From assembly GCA_963762965.1 (NCBI GenBank), contig CAVXME010000001.1, positions 1,426,001-1,490,000 of the forward strand: a stretch of 64,000 nucleotides of DNA, in the 5' to 3' direction. Source of the DNA: DATBAX01 sp963762965 (GTDB taxonomy: Bacteria > Acidobacteriota > Terriglobia > Terriglobales > Acidobacteriaceae). This document shows positions 16,249-24,535 of this stretch, in pieces. The notes beneath the pieces were generated by a model. The model did not search any database. It saw only the letters and a program-made list of their open reading frames with translations, and was not told the DNA's origin. The position numbers and the translations under genes were made by a program. Every line of letters starts with the position of its first letter. Position 1 is the first letter of the stretch.

Positions 16249-18327
16249 TCAATCCACTCCAAAAAACTGTTCGACCACCTTCATGTCCGTTGTCTTCTTA
16301 TAATTCGGCAGGCTCTCAATAAAAACTTTCCCATACTGCTTCTTCAGAATCCGATTATCCAGCAACGCCAGTAATCCGCGATCGTGCAATGATCGAATCA
16401 GCCGCCCAAACCCCTGCTTCAACGTGATCACCGCCGCCGGCACCTGATATTGGAAGAACGCGTTTCCGCCCTCGGCATCAATCGCTTTCACTCGCGCCGC
16501 CACCACCGGATCGCTCGGTACCGCAAACGGCAACCGGTCAATGATCACGCAACTGAGTTGTTCGCCCTGCACATCCACACCCTGCCAGAACGATGACGTC
16601 GCAAACAGCACCGCATGCGGCGTAAGCCGGAACTCCTCGAGCAGTGCATTCTTCGGAGCGTCCCCTTGCAGCAGCAACGGAAAATCCAGCACCCCGAGCA
16701 ATCGCTGATAAACGTCTTTCATCTGCGCATGACTGGTGAACAACACAAACGCCCGCCCGCGCGTGATCTCGAGCAATCGCCGAATACAATCCGCCGCTTG
16801 CGGTGCAAACTGTGGAGTCCGCGGATCGGGCAAATCCGGAGGCACATAAAGCAGCGCCTGATTCTCGTAATCAAAATGCGAAGCCAGCACCACTTCCCGC
16901 GTGTGCTCCAGGCCAAGCCGCCGCCGCATGTACTCGAAACCTCCACCCACGGCCAGCGTCGCGGACGTCAGCACTGTACACTCCAGCTTGTCGAACAGGC
17001 AAGTCTTCAGGATCGGTGCCACATCAATCGGCGTGGCTTGCAGGAAAACGTTCTGCTTGTCCCGTCCGCCGCGCCGCCGCTCGATCCAGAACACCGTGTT
17101 GCGGTCTTCTGATTCCATCAGAAACCCAAGCTGCACCTGCAGTTCCTGCGCCCGCCGCCCGAAATTGAAAACTTCTTCCGGTTTCGACGGCAACCCTTCG
17201 AGAGCTGATCCCAATCCGCGTAGTGCCTGCTGCAAAGCCAGATACTCATCGCCGTTCTCTTCCAGGAACTCACGCCGGTTTTCAAACGCAAAGCGATCTT
17301 TCCCCTGCGGCAGCAGCGCGAAGAAAAACATCGCGCGATCTCGCAAACTCTTCACCGCCCCCGAAAGTGCCGATGTAAGCAGATGATTGCGTTGCAACGA
17401 TCCTTCCACATCACGGCACAGCTCCTCGAAGCGCGCATTGCTGACGGCCACGCCAAAGTAGCTTCCCGCCACGTCTTCCAATTCGTGAGCTTCATCGAAA
17501 ATCACTGTGCCAACGTCCGGCAGAATGCCGGCATCCGGCGCGTATTCCGACTGCTGCTTGATCCCCAGATCGGCAAAAAATAAATGATGATTCACAATAA
17601 TGATGTCGCTCTCCATCGCCCGCCGCCGCATTTCGGTGATGAAGCATTTATCGAACGCGCTGCATTTCTGCCCCAGGCAGGTATCGGCCCGCGCATCGAT
17701 CTTGTGCCACAACGCGCTGGCCTCGGGCAGCGATGCCAATTCCGCCCGGTCCCCCGTCCCCGTTGTTTTCTCCCACGCCGCAATCGCGCGATAATGCTCA
17801 ATCTCTTCATAGCCGCTCAGCACCGGTTGATCGGTCAGGTCGTAGAGTTTTTTGCGGCACAAATAATTGTTGCGTCCTTTCATGTAGCAGACGTTCAACT
17901 TACCCTCGCCAGTGGGAAAGAGCGCCTGCTCGAGAAACGGTATATCCTTGTGGAAGAGCTGTTCTTGCAGGTTTTTGGTGCCGGTGGAAATGATCACCCG
18001 CTTGCCGGAGCGAATCACAGGCACCAGATACGCCAAAGTTTTTCCCGTGCCCGTGCCGGCTTCCACGATCAAATGGCGTTTTTCTTCCAGCGCCTGTTCC
18101 ACGGCCTGCGCCATTTGCAATTGTCCACGGCGAAATTCGTAGGCAGGATGCGTGCGCGACAGCACGCCGCCAGGAGAAAAGAAATGATACAGCGAGACAT
18201 CGTATTTCCGCGCCCCGCTGGCTTTGGAAGTTTCTGAAGAAGCTCCGGGCTGCGAAGTGGAGGACACGGGAGTCTCTATAATAGCGGCAGTCGGTTCGTT
18301 GGGACAGGCCGCTTGAGCTGTTGGCAT
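16249..18327 (-). CDS. DinG/XPD-type Fe-S DNA helicase
   Basis: 692 residues. A variable N-terminal stretch of about 40 residues precedes the helicase core: Walker A EAGTGTGKT (89-97), DEAH at 278-281, and a C-terminal SF2 domain ending near GFGRLIRSLHDRGLLALLDNR. Cysteines C157, C217, C222 and C228 fit the 4Fe-4S cluster of DinG/YoaA, and C147 is an extra cysteine. These helicases resolve R-loops, D-loops and G-quadruplexes during repair. The gene is followed by the PNGase A-like gene on the same strand, with no functional link apparent. Confidence 0.9.
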   Translation of the reverse strand: MPTAQAACPNEPTAAIIETPVSSTSQPGASSETSKASGARKYDVSLYHFFSPGGVLSRTHPAYEFRRGQLQMAQAVEQALEEKRHLIVEAGTGTGKTLAYLVPVIRSGKRVIISTGTKNLQEQLFHKDIPFLEQALFPTGEGKLNVCYMKGRNNYLCRKKLYDLTDQPVLSGYEEIEHYRAIAAWEKTTGTGDRAELASLPEASALWHKIDARADTCLGQKCSAFDKCFITEMRRRAMESDIIIVNHHLFFADLGIKQQSEYAPDAGILPDVGTVIFDEAHELEDVAGSYFGVAVSNARFEELCRDVEGSLQRNHLLTSALSGAVKSLRDRAMFFFALLPQGKDRFAFENRREFLEENGDEYLALQQALRGLGSALEGLPSKPEEVFNFGRRAQELQVQLGFLMESEDRNTVFWIERRRGGRDKQNVFLQATPIDVAPILKTCLFDKLECTVLTSATLAVGGGFEYMRRRLGLEHTREVVLASHFDYENQALLYVPPDLPDPRTPQFAPQAADCIRRLLEITRGRAFVLFTSHAQMKDVYQRLLGVLDFPLLLQGDAPKNALLEEFRLTPHAVLFATSSFWQGVDVQGEQLSCVIIDRLPFAVPSDPVVAARVKAIDAEGGNAFFQYQVPAAVITLKQGFGRLIRSLHDRGLLALLDNRILKKQYGKVFIESLPNYKKTTDMKVVEQFFGVD

Positions 18328-18347
18328 TCGATGCTACGGAGTGAAGT

Positions 18348-18539
18348 CGTTGGTCCTTGGTCGTTCGTCGTTGGCAAGAGCCCAAGACCAATGGCTAAGT
18401 AATTGAATACAGAATGCTCCGGGTTTTGGGTGGCGCAGCGCTTTCTAGCGCTGCGATTAGAGCTCCATTTGTTGAACGCGCTTCAGCGCCTGAGGGACCA
18501 GGTTTTAGCCAACGACCAACGACGCACGACCAACGACCG
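18348..18539. repeat. Inverted GTTGGTCGTTGG-type repeats around two GC-rich palindromes
   Basis: 18348-18375 and 18508-18539 are inverted copies of a short repeat built from CGTTGGTC and TCGTCGTTGGC units, and a third copy lies at 20037-20064. Between them is GGCGCAGCGCTTTCTAGCGC (18434-18453) and a CGCGCTTCAGCGCC motif, the GCGCTGAAGCGC palindrome also found at 28260-28325, 30213-30230 and 33142-33165. The unit fills the gap between the divergent helicase and der genes. Confidence 0.6.
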
Positions 18540-18544
18540 CTCTC

Positions 18545-20029
18545 ATGACCCGAATCAAATCCAGTTCGCTTAGCACTCCGATCGTCGAGGGCGTTCCCAC
18601 AATTGCCATCGTCGGACGCCCCAACGTGGGCAAATCCACGCTGTTCAATCGCATCGTGGGATCGCGCCGTGCCATTGTCGGCGACGAGCCCGGCATCACC
18701 CGCGACCGTATGTATGCCCAGGCCGACTGGCGCGGTCAAAGCCTGCGCATCGTAGACACCGGCGGCATCGTCCCCGAAGAAAAAGATTTCATCCCGACGG
18801 AAATTTTCCGCCAGGCCAAAGTCGCTTTGCAGGAAGCTCACGCCGTCATCATGGTGGTCGACGGACGCACCGAACTCTCCTCCGCCGATCTGGAACTCGC
18901 CCGTCTTCTCATCCGCAGCGGTAAACCGTTGTTTCTGGCGGTCAACAAAATCGACACCGAAAAACAAAATCGCCTGATCGACGAATTCCATCGTCTCGGC
19001 ATCAAGCAAATATTTCCCGTCTCCGCCGAGCACGGCCGCGGCGTCGACGACATTCTCGACGCCATTTTTGAAACCCTGCATCTCGAAACTCTGGCGCCGG
19101 AATCTCTCAAAGCAAGATCTCCCGAGCAAGACAAAATAGCCGACATCGCCGAAGGCATCGACCAAACCGAAGAACGTCCAGACAAAGAAATCAAAGTCGC
19201 CATCATCGGACATCCCAACGTCGGCAAGTCAACGCTGCTGAACCGGCTGACGAAAACTGATCGCGCCATTGTTTCGCCGATTCCCGGCACCACCCGCGAT
19301 GCCATCGACGAAATCGTCGACTACAACGGCCGTCAATTCCGCTTCATCGACACCGCCGGCATTCGCCGCAAAGGCAAGACCCATCTCATGGCGGAAAAAC
19401 TTTCCGTCGTCATGTCGCGCAAACATATCGAAGCCGCCGACATTGCCCTGCTGGTAGTCGACGCCACCGAAGGCGTCAGCGGCCTCGACGCTTCCATCGC
19501 CGGCTACGCTCACGACAGCGGACGCTCGGTCATCATCATCGTGAACAAATGGGACCTGGTGATTAGTGGCGAGAAGAAAGCGGTGAGCCAGTCGAAAGCC
19601 GCCCGCATGCAGGACAGCAAGCGTCCCGCCGACCGCGAAGCCTACGAAGAACGCCTGCGCGATGAAGTGAAATTTCTAAGCTACGCGCCGGTGCTGTTCA
19701 TCTCCGCCGCGACGGGCGTGGGCACAGACAAAATTTTTCCCATGCTCGAAAAAGTCGCCGCCGAACGCGCCAAGCGCGTCACCACCGGCGAAATGAACCG
19801 CTTCCTCAAATACGTGGACTTCGAACGCGCCTCTGTCCCCGCCAAACAGCAGGTAAGAATTCTGTACGTGACCCAGGCCGGCGTCTCCCCGCCAACTTTC
19901 GTTCTCTTCACCGACAGAAAAGTAAAACTACACTTCGCCTACCAGCGCTTCCTCGAAAACCAGATCCGCAAAGCCTTCGGCTTCATCGGCTCACCAATCT
20001 GGATCAAAGTCCGCGCCAGAAATTCTTAG
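18545..20029 (+). CDS. der: Ribosome-assembly GTPase Der (EngA)
   Basis: Der is the essential double-GTPase of 50S subunit maturation. The 494-residue protein has two G domains with G1 motifs GRPNVGKST (about 24-32) and GHPNVGKST (about 222-230), G3 motifs DTGG and DTAG, and G4 motifs NKID and NKWD. A C-terminal KH-like domain follows. A linker of about 30 residues with charged content separates the G domains. It is divergent from the DinG-like gene, and repeats occupy the space before its ATG. Confidence 0.96.
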   Translation: MTRIKSSSLSTPIVEGVPTIAIVGRPNVGKSTLFNRIVGSRRAIVGDEPGITRDRMYAQADWRGQSLRIVDTGGIVPEEKDFIPTEIFRQAKVALQEAHAVIMVVDGRTELSSADLELARLLIRSGKPLFLAVNKIDTEKQNRLIDEFHRLGIKQIFPVSAEHGRGVDDILDAIFETLHLETLAPESLKARSPEQDKIADIAEGIDQTEERPDKEIKVAIIGHPNVGKSTLLNRLTKTDRAIVSPIPGTTRDAIDEIVDYNGRQFRFIDTAGIRRKGKTHLMAEKLSVVMSRKHIEAADIALLVVDATEGVSGLDASIAGYAHDSGRSVIIIVNKWDLVISGEKKAVSQSKAARMQDSKRPADREAYEERLRDEVKFLSYAPVLFISAATGVGTDKIFPMLEKVAAERAKRVTTGEMNRFLKYVDFERASVPAKQQVRILYVTQAGVSPPTFVLFTDRKVKLHFAYQRFLENQIRKAFGFIGSPIWIKVRARNS

Positions 20030-20036
20030 AAGCAGC

Positions 20037-20168
20037 CGTTGGTCGTTGGCTGTTCGTCGTTGGCCCATCCCATGCTGCCGGCATCTCACCGAATCTCTCA
20101 GCTCCATGTCATCCTGAGCGCAGAATCAGCGTTCGCTCGCGAACGCTGATTCGGAGTCGAAGGACCCC
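20037..20168. repeat. Two repeat units, including a long perfect hairpin
   Basis: 20037-20064 is the third copy of the GTTGGTCGTTGG-type repeat. 20108-20168 is a GTCATCCTGAGCG...GAAGGACCC element whose centre is a perfect 14-bp stem: GAATCAGCGTTCGC at 20123-20136 and its complement at 20139-20152, with a 2-base loop. It lies between the ends of der (+) and exbD (-) and could also act as a transcript-end structure. Confidence 0.65.
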
Positions 20169-20213
20169 TACCGCACCCACACACCGTCAGGTCTAAGACA
20201 TTTTGGGATCACA

Positions 20214-20636
20214 TTAATGCTCCTTCGAGACCAGTCCCACTCGCTCCACTCCCGAGCGCCTCGCAATATCAATCGCCTTAGCGACGTCTTCAAAATCAAC
20301 CTCGCCGTCTCCCTTCACAAATGCCACTCGATCCGCGCGCCCCGCAAAGATTTCCTGTAAGCGGCTGTGCAGGTCTTCCCACCTCACGCTGTCCTGATTA
20401 ATCTTGAGCGAGGACTGATTGTCGCCGTTCCACTTCACCTGAATCACAATCATGTCTTCTCGCAGGGGCAGCTTAAATGGCAGGGCCGGCTGCGGAATCA
20501 GCGCCTCCAGCCCTTTTTCATTGGTCATCGATACGATGACCATGAAGACAAGAATCAACACCAGCAGCACATCAATCAACGGCGTAACGTTAATTTGCGG
20601 ACGGGACGGACTGCTGCCTGCATTGGAGAAAGCCAT
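20214..20636 (-). CDS. ExbD/TolR-family biopolymer transport protein
   Basis: 140 residues from ATG 20636 (MAFSNAGSS), which follows a GAGAGG box. The longer frame to 20792 runs through a repeat and is not coding. PQINVTPLIDVLLVLILVFM is the family's single transmembrane helix with the proton-path Asp, followed by a periplasmic domain. ExbD/TolR works with ExbB/TolQ to pass proton-motive force to outer-membrane transport or Tol-Pal. No exbB/tolQ or tonB is in this window, so it is an orphan here. Divergent from rsmI. Confidence 0.9.
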   Translation of the reverse strand: MAFSNAGSSPSRPQINVTPLIDVLLVLILVFMVIVSMTNEKGLEALIPQPALPFKLPLREDMIVIQVKWNGDNQSSLKINQDSVRWEDLHSRLQEIFAGRADRVAFVKGDGEVDFEDVAKAIDIARRSGVERVGLVSKEH

Positions 20637-20730
20637 AAAATTTGTTCCTCTCGTGCACGCGCGTGTCTGAGAAGATTGGACACCCACGCGCCGCGGTAAG
20701 TTCCCGCCACTCACTGATCCCACATCCATT

Positions 20731-20853
20731 GTCATCCTGAGCGAGCGTTCTTTGCGAACGAAGGACCCATGCATTTGCTCTGGCCCGTGCAAAATGCAGA
20801 GATCCTTCGTTGGGAGTCCCCGGCTGCCAGGGACCCCACCGCCTCAGGATGAC
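20731..20853. repeat. Inverted pair of GTCATCCTGAGCG...GAAGGACCC repeats
   Basis: A forward copy (20731-20768) and a reverse copy (about 20801-20853, ending CTCAGGATGAC) of the same palindromic repeat fill the divergent gap between exbD and rsmI. Further copies are at 20108-20168 and 59429-59466. Each has its own internal hairpin. Confidence 0.65.
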
Positions 20854-20877
20854 AGGACTGCTGCTAAACTTTCCCCC

Positions 20878-21750
20878 ATGTCTTCCGACGCGCGCCCGCC
20901 CCTTGCCCCCGGCCTCTACCTGGTGGCGACGCCCATCGGCAACCTGGAAGACATCACGCTGCGCGCCCTGCGCATTCTGAAAGAAGCCGACCTGATCGCC
21001 TGCGAGGACACGCGGCAGACGCAAAAGCTGCTCAATCATTACGGCATCACCACTCGCACCACCAGCTATCACGAACACAACGAAGCCGAGCGGGCACAAG
21101 AACTTGTCGGCGATTTAAAAAATGGCATGCGCATCGCCGTTGTCACCGACGCAGGCATGCCCGGCATCTCCGATCCCGGCTTCCGCCTGATTTCATTGGC
21201 GATCGAGCATGGTGTGACAGTTATCCCGATTCCCGGCGCTTCGGCAGTTTTGTCTGCATTGGTGGCCAGCGGCCTGCCCACGGACTCGTTTCGTTTCAAC
21301 GGCTTCCTGCCCGCGAAAAGCGGCCAGCGAAAACAAATGCTGGAGAGCATCAAGGCTTCATCGCATACGCAAGCTTTCTACGAAGCGCCGCATCGGGTGA
21401 AAGAAGCGGTCGCGGATATCGTCGAAGTACTGGGCGCAGAACGACATATCGTCATCGCCCGCGAAATCACCAAGATCCACGAAGAATTCCTGCGCGGAAG
21501 TGCCGGAGAAATTCTGGGAACGCTCAACGCACGTGGCGACATCAAAGGCGAGATCACCTTGCTGATCGGCAAAGCTGATGAAAGCAAACAGTCTGCATCT
21601 CGCCTGACGGTTAACGAACGCCTGCGGCAAATCGTGTCCGAAGAGAAGCTGGACGAAAAAGCCGCGCTGAAGAAAATCGCTAAAGAGCTGGGAATATCCA
21701 AGAGCGAAGCTTATCGGGAATGGCAGCGTCTAAAATTAGCTAAAAGATAA
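20878..21750 (+). CDS. rsmI: 16S rRNA 2'-O-ribose C1402 methyltransferase RsmI
   Basis: 290 residues from ATG 20878 (MSSDARPPLAPG). Upstream in-frame codons lie in a repeat. The protein has the tetrapyrrole-methylase fold with PGLYLVATPIGNLEDIT, ACEDTRQTQKLLNHY, TDAGMPGISDPGF and PGASAVLSALVASGLP, all RsmI signatures. RsmI methylates C1402 in the ribosomal P site. The C-terminal 50 residues form the usual helical HTH-like tail (LGISKSEAYREWQRL). Confidence 0.95.
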   Translation: MSSDARPPLAPGLYLVATPIGNLEDITLRALRILKEADLIACEDTRQTQKLLNHYGITTRTTSYHEHNEAERAQELVGDLKNGMRIAVVTDAGMPGISDPGFRLISLAIEHGVTVIPIPGASAVLSALVASGLPTDSFRFNGFLPAKSGQRKQMLESIKASSHTQAFYEAPHRVKEAVADIVEVLGAERHIVIAREITKIHEEFLRGSAGEILGTLNARGDIKGEITLLIGKADESKQSASRLTVNERLRQIVSEEKLDEKAALKKIAKELGISKSEAYREWQRLKLAKR

Positions 21751-22074
21751 CTTTTCGATTGCAGGCGATTTAAGCAACGCCAGGCTTCGGGATAGCCTCT
21801 GGCTCGTCCGAGACCACGAGCTGCGCCTATAAGTCAATTCTGTGCGATTGCCGGGCATTCTGGAATGCACTAGAGAAGGGCCTTCCCGGCTTGAAGCGCT
21901 AGTCCCGAACCTGTTTTCAATAACTTACAGATAAGTCCTTGAAAACACTAGTGTGGCGCGGACACTCCTGTCCGCGAAAGGCTTGCAGTGAGGAACAGCA
22001 GCTAGTCTCGTGACAGCCGCTAGGTGAAGAGCAACATCAAAGGCCACGGACAAGAGTGTCCGCGCCACACAAAC
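21751..22074. other. 324-bp repeat-filled gap between convergent rsmI and yqeY
   Basis: No gene is seen. It holds a pair of inverted palindromes (21951-21976 and 22045-22070) and unremarkable sequence before them. See the separate repeat entry. Confidence 0.6.
21951..22070. repeat. Inverted-repeat-bounded 120-bp element
   Basis: The left arm 21951-21976 (GTGTGGCGCGGACACTCCTG then TCCGCG) and the right arm 22045-22070 are inverted copies differing at 2 of 26 positions. Each arm also folds on itself through CGGACA/TGTCCG. They flank 68 bases with no coding capacity. Single copies of the arm occur at 61318-61342 and, modified, inside moeA. The layout resembles a REP doublet (BIME) or a very small MITE. 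No RAYT transposase is in the window. Confidence 0.65.
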
Positions 22075-22533
22075 CTACTTTCCCGCCAGCTCTTTCTTCA
22101 CCGCTTCACTAACCACCTTGCCATCGACGCGCATCCCTGCGGCATTGAAGCGGGCCATGGCATTCTTCATCACCGTGCCCATGTCTTTCATCGTGGGAGA
22201 ACCCATTTCGGCGATGGCGGCTTTTACTCCATCGATAATTTCCGCTTCCCCCGCGGCCTTGGGGAGATAAGTTTCAATCAGCTTGATCTCGGCGGCTTCT
22301 TTGTCGGCCATTTCCTGGCGGCCGCCTTTGGTGAACTGCTCGACGGATTCTTTGCGCTGTTTGATGAGTGTGGTCAGTATCTGCTGCGATTCTTTGTCGT
22401 CAAGTGGCGCCATCTTCTCGACTTCGCGGTTCTTGAGCGCGCTCTTGACCATGCGCAGCGTGGACAGCCGATGTTCTTCGCGGGCCTTCATGGCGGCCAC
22501 GATGTCTTTCTGGATCTGTTCGCTAAGGCTCAT
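22075..22533 (-). CDS. yqeY: GatB/YqeY-domain protein
   Basis: 152 residues, the usual size of free-standing YqeY, matching the tRNA-binding tail domain of the GatB amidotransferase subunit. Markers are MSLSEQIQKDIVAAMKARE, LRMVKSALKNREVEK and the C-terminal MRVDGKVVSEAVKKEL. In cells that carry GlnRS, as here (glnS at 45.5 kb), YqeY is found as a separate protein thought to aid tRNA recognition. The repeat element ends a few bases from its stop. Confidence 0.92.
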   Translation of the reverse strand: MSLSEQIQKDIVAAMKAREEHRLSTLRMVKSALKNREVEKMAPLDDKESQQILTTLIKQRKESVEQFTKGGRQEMADKEAAEIKLIETYLPKAAGEAEIIDGVKAAIAEMGSPTMKDMGTVMKNAMARFNAAGMRVDGKVVSEAVKKELAGK

Positions 22534-22697
22534 AGTTCCAACATTATAGCCGCAGGCGCGGCCAGAGCCGTCAAAGCCGGGAAGGAATTAACACGAATTC
22601 ACAGGCATCCCATCCCCCGAAAAACGCGGTTCCACGATAAACTAATAGGGCGTTTCCCCGAGCACTCACTCTTAATCTACAAGGACAAAATCCTAAT

Positions 22698-23900
22698 ATG
22701 TTGCTGAAGAATCGTCTCTTTACGCCGGGCCCCACGCCTTTGCTTCCCGCTGCCCAGACCGCCATGGCCGCATTCACCATGCATCACCGCACCGCCGACT
22801 TCCGCGCGCTGTACACGCGCGTGCTGGCCGACATGAAGGACTTCATTGGCACCAAGAACGATGTGCTGATTGTGGCTTCGTCCGGAACCGGGGTGATGGA
22901 GGGCTCGATCTCCAACCTGACTTCGCCGGGAGACAAAGTGCTGGTGCTGACCGCCGGAAAGTTTGGCGAACGCTGGCGCGATCTGGCGAAAGCCTTTGGC
23001 TGCACCATCGAATTGATCAACAAGCCGTACGGCGAAACTTTTTCGCTCGATGAAGTGCGCGCGAAGCTGACTCCCGATGTGAAAGCCGTGTACGTACAGG
23101 CCAATGAGAGCTCGACCGGTACCCGCCACGATATCAAAGGGATCGCCAAGTTGGTGCGCGAAAAGGGCGACGACGTTTTGCTGGTGGTCGATGCCATCAC
23201 CGGATTGGGAACAACCCATCTGGACGTCGACGGCTGGGGCATTGATGTGATCATCGGTGGTTCGCAGAAAGCTTTGATGATTCCTCCCGGCCTTGCCTAC
23301 TGCGCTGTGAGTGATCGCGCCTGGAAGCGCATGGAGACGGCCAAGAATCCCCGCTACTACTTTGACTTCCGCAAGGAACGCAAGGCGGCAGCCAAGGGCG
23401 AATCTTCCTACACCCCGGCGACTTCGCTGATTGCTGCGCTGGGCGCGGCTTTGGATTTCATCCGTCAGATGGGCGATGGCGACCTGGCAGCCGGACGCGT
23501 GGCGCTGGTGGACAACGCGGAACTTGCCGCAGAAATGACGCGGGCGGGAGCCAAGGCGCTGGGGCTAACTTTGTTCGCCAAGTCTCCGGGCGCGGCGCTG
23601 ACTGCCATTGAACCGCCGGCGGGAGTGGATTCGAGCGCCATGGTGAAGGATTTCCGTGAGACTTTTTCCGCCGTGGTGGCCAATGGTCAAGGCGATATGA
23701 AGGGCAAGATGATCCGCATCGCGCACATCGGCTACTACGACTACCTGGATACCATCGGCATACTTGCCGCGCTCGAGCAGGTGCTGGCAAAAGTGACCGG
23801 CAAGCCAGTGCAGTTTGGAGCGGCAGTCAAGGCGGCGCAGGAAGTCTATGCCCGGGCGCAGGCGGAAAAAGTTGGCGAAGTCGCGGGAGTGAAAGGATAG
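22698..23900 (+). CDS. Class V PLP aminotransferase (serine/alanine-glyoxylate type)
   Basis: 400 residues, fold type I. It opens with KNRLFTPGPTPLLPAA, has the PLP-Asp region VVDAITGLGTTHLDVDGW and the PLP lysine in GGSQKALMIPPGLA. This group includes alanine-glyoxylate and serine-pyruvate transaminases, and some members serve as phosphoserine transaminase. serA follows 635 bases on in the same direction and no serC is visible, so a role in serine synthesis is plausible but inferred. Confidence 0.88.
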   Translation: MLLKNRLFTPGPTPLLPAAQTAMAAFTMHHRTADFRALYTRVLADMKDFIGTKNDVLIVASSGTGVMEGSISNLTSPGDKVLVLTAGKFGERWRDLAKAFGCTIELINKPYGETFSLDEVRAKLTPDVKAVYVQANESSTGTRHDIKGIAKLVREKGDDVLLVVDAITGLGTTHLDVDGWGIDVIIGGSQKALMIPPGLAYCAVSDRAWKRMETAKNPRYYFDFRKERKAAAKGESSYTPATSLIAALGAALDFIRQMGDGDLAAGRVALVDNAELAAEMTRAGAKALGLTLFAKSPGAALTAIEPPAGVDSSAMVKDFRETFSAVVANGQGDMKGKMIRIAHIGYYDYLDTIGILAALEQVLAKVTGKPVQFGAAVKAAQEVYARAQAEKVGEVAGVKG

Positions 23901-24013
23901 TCCAGCGACTCGATCTGCGGTGGTCCGGTGCGGGCGAAACTTAACCATCGCCCGCCTCTGTTCTTCTTGAAGTTGGCGCGTGATCGCGCCAACCCGGCAT
24001 GGTTCACAGCATT

Positions 24014-24376
24014 TCAGTTTACGGTGAAGTCCACGGTGTTCGAATTCTGGCTGCTGGGACCATAGGGGCCGGTCACCGTCACACGAACATAGACGGGCAT
24101 CATTCCGGCGTTGGCGACTGCGGTTGCCGGCACCATGGCCGTGACCTGAGTGGCGCTGACAAAAGTCGTAGTTTGCGCCGTGCCGTTGAAATAGACTACC
24201 GAGTTTGTGCCGAAGTTCGTACCGTTCACGGTCAGGGTGAAGGCAGGTGCCCCGGCAGGGGTGTTGTTGGGCAGGAGCGTTGCAATATTAGGGGCCGAGC
24301 CCGCCGGAGTGGTTTTGGTGCCGTAGCCGCATCCGACCGCCAGAATGGTGAGCAGAATGAGTGAAGTGAGCTTCAT
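24014..24376 (-). CDS. Small IPT/TIG-domain lipoprotein
   Basis: 120 residues with a lipoprotein signal (lipobox LAVGC, Cys16) followed by one Ig-like IPT/TIG domain: PNIATLLPNNTPAGAPAFTL, then TVNGTNFGTNSVVYFNG and ATQVTAMVP. Surface-anchored TIG proteins are numerous in Acidobacteriota, where the domain usually sits in larger proteins. It stands alone on the minus strand between two plus-strand serine-pathway genes. Ligand unknown. Confidence 0.8.
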   Translation of the reverse strand: MKLTSLILLTILAVGCGYGTKTTPAGSAPNIATLLPNNTPAGAPAFTLTVNGTNFGTNSVVYFNGTAQTTTFVSATQVTAMVPATAVANAGMMPVYVRVTVTGPYGPSSQNSNTVDFTVN

Positions 24377-24535
24377 GGTTGTCCTCCAGGCATGAACTGA
24401 TTAAGCCTGGAAAAAGTCTAAGCAGCGGCCAAGAGGCAGTTGTCAGGGCGGAGTAATCTTGTTGTAACCAGCGTGTAAGTTCCACCGATTGCGGTCTGCG
24501 AATATCAAACAAGGAAAACAAAGGACTGATTCATC

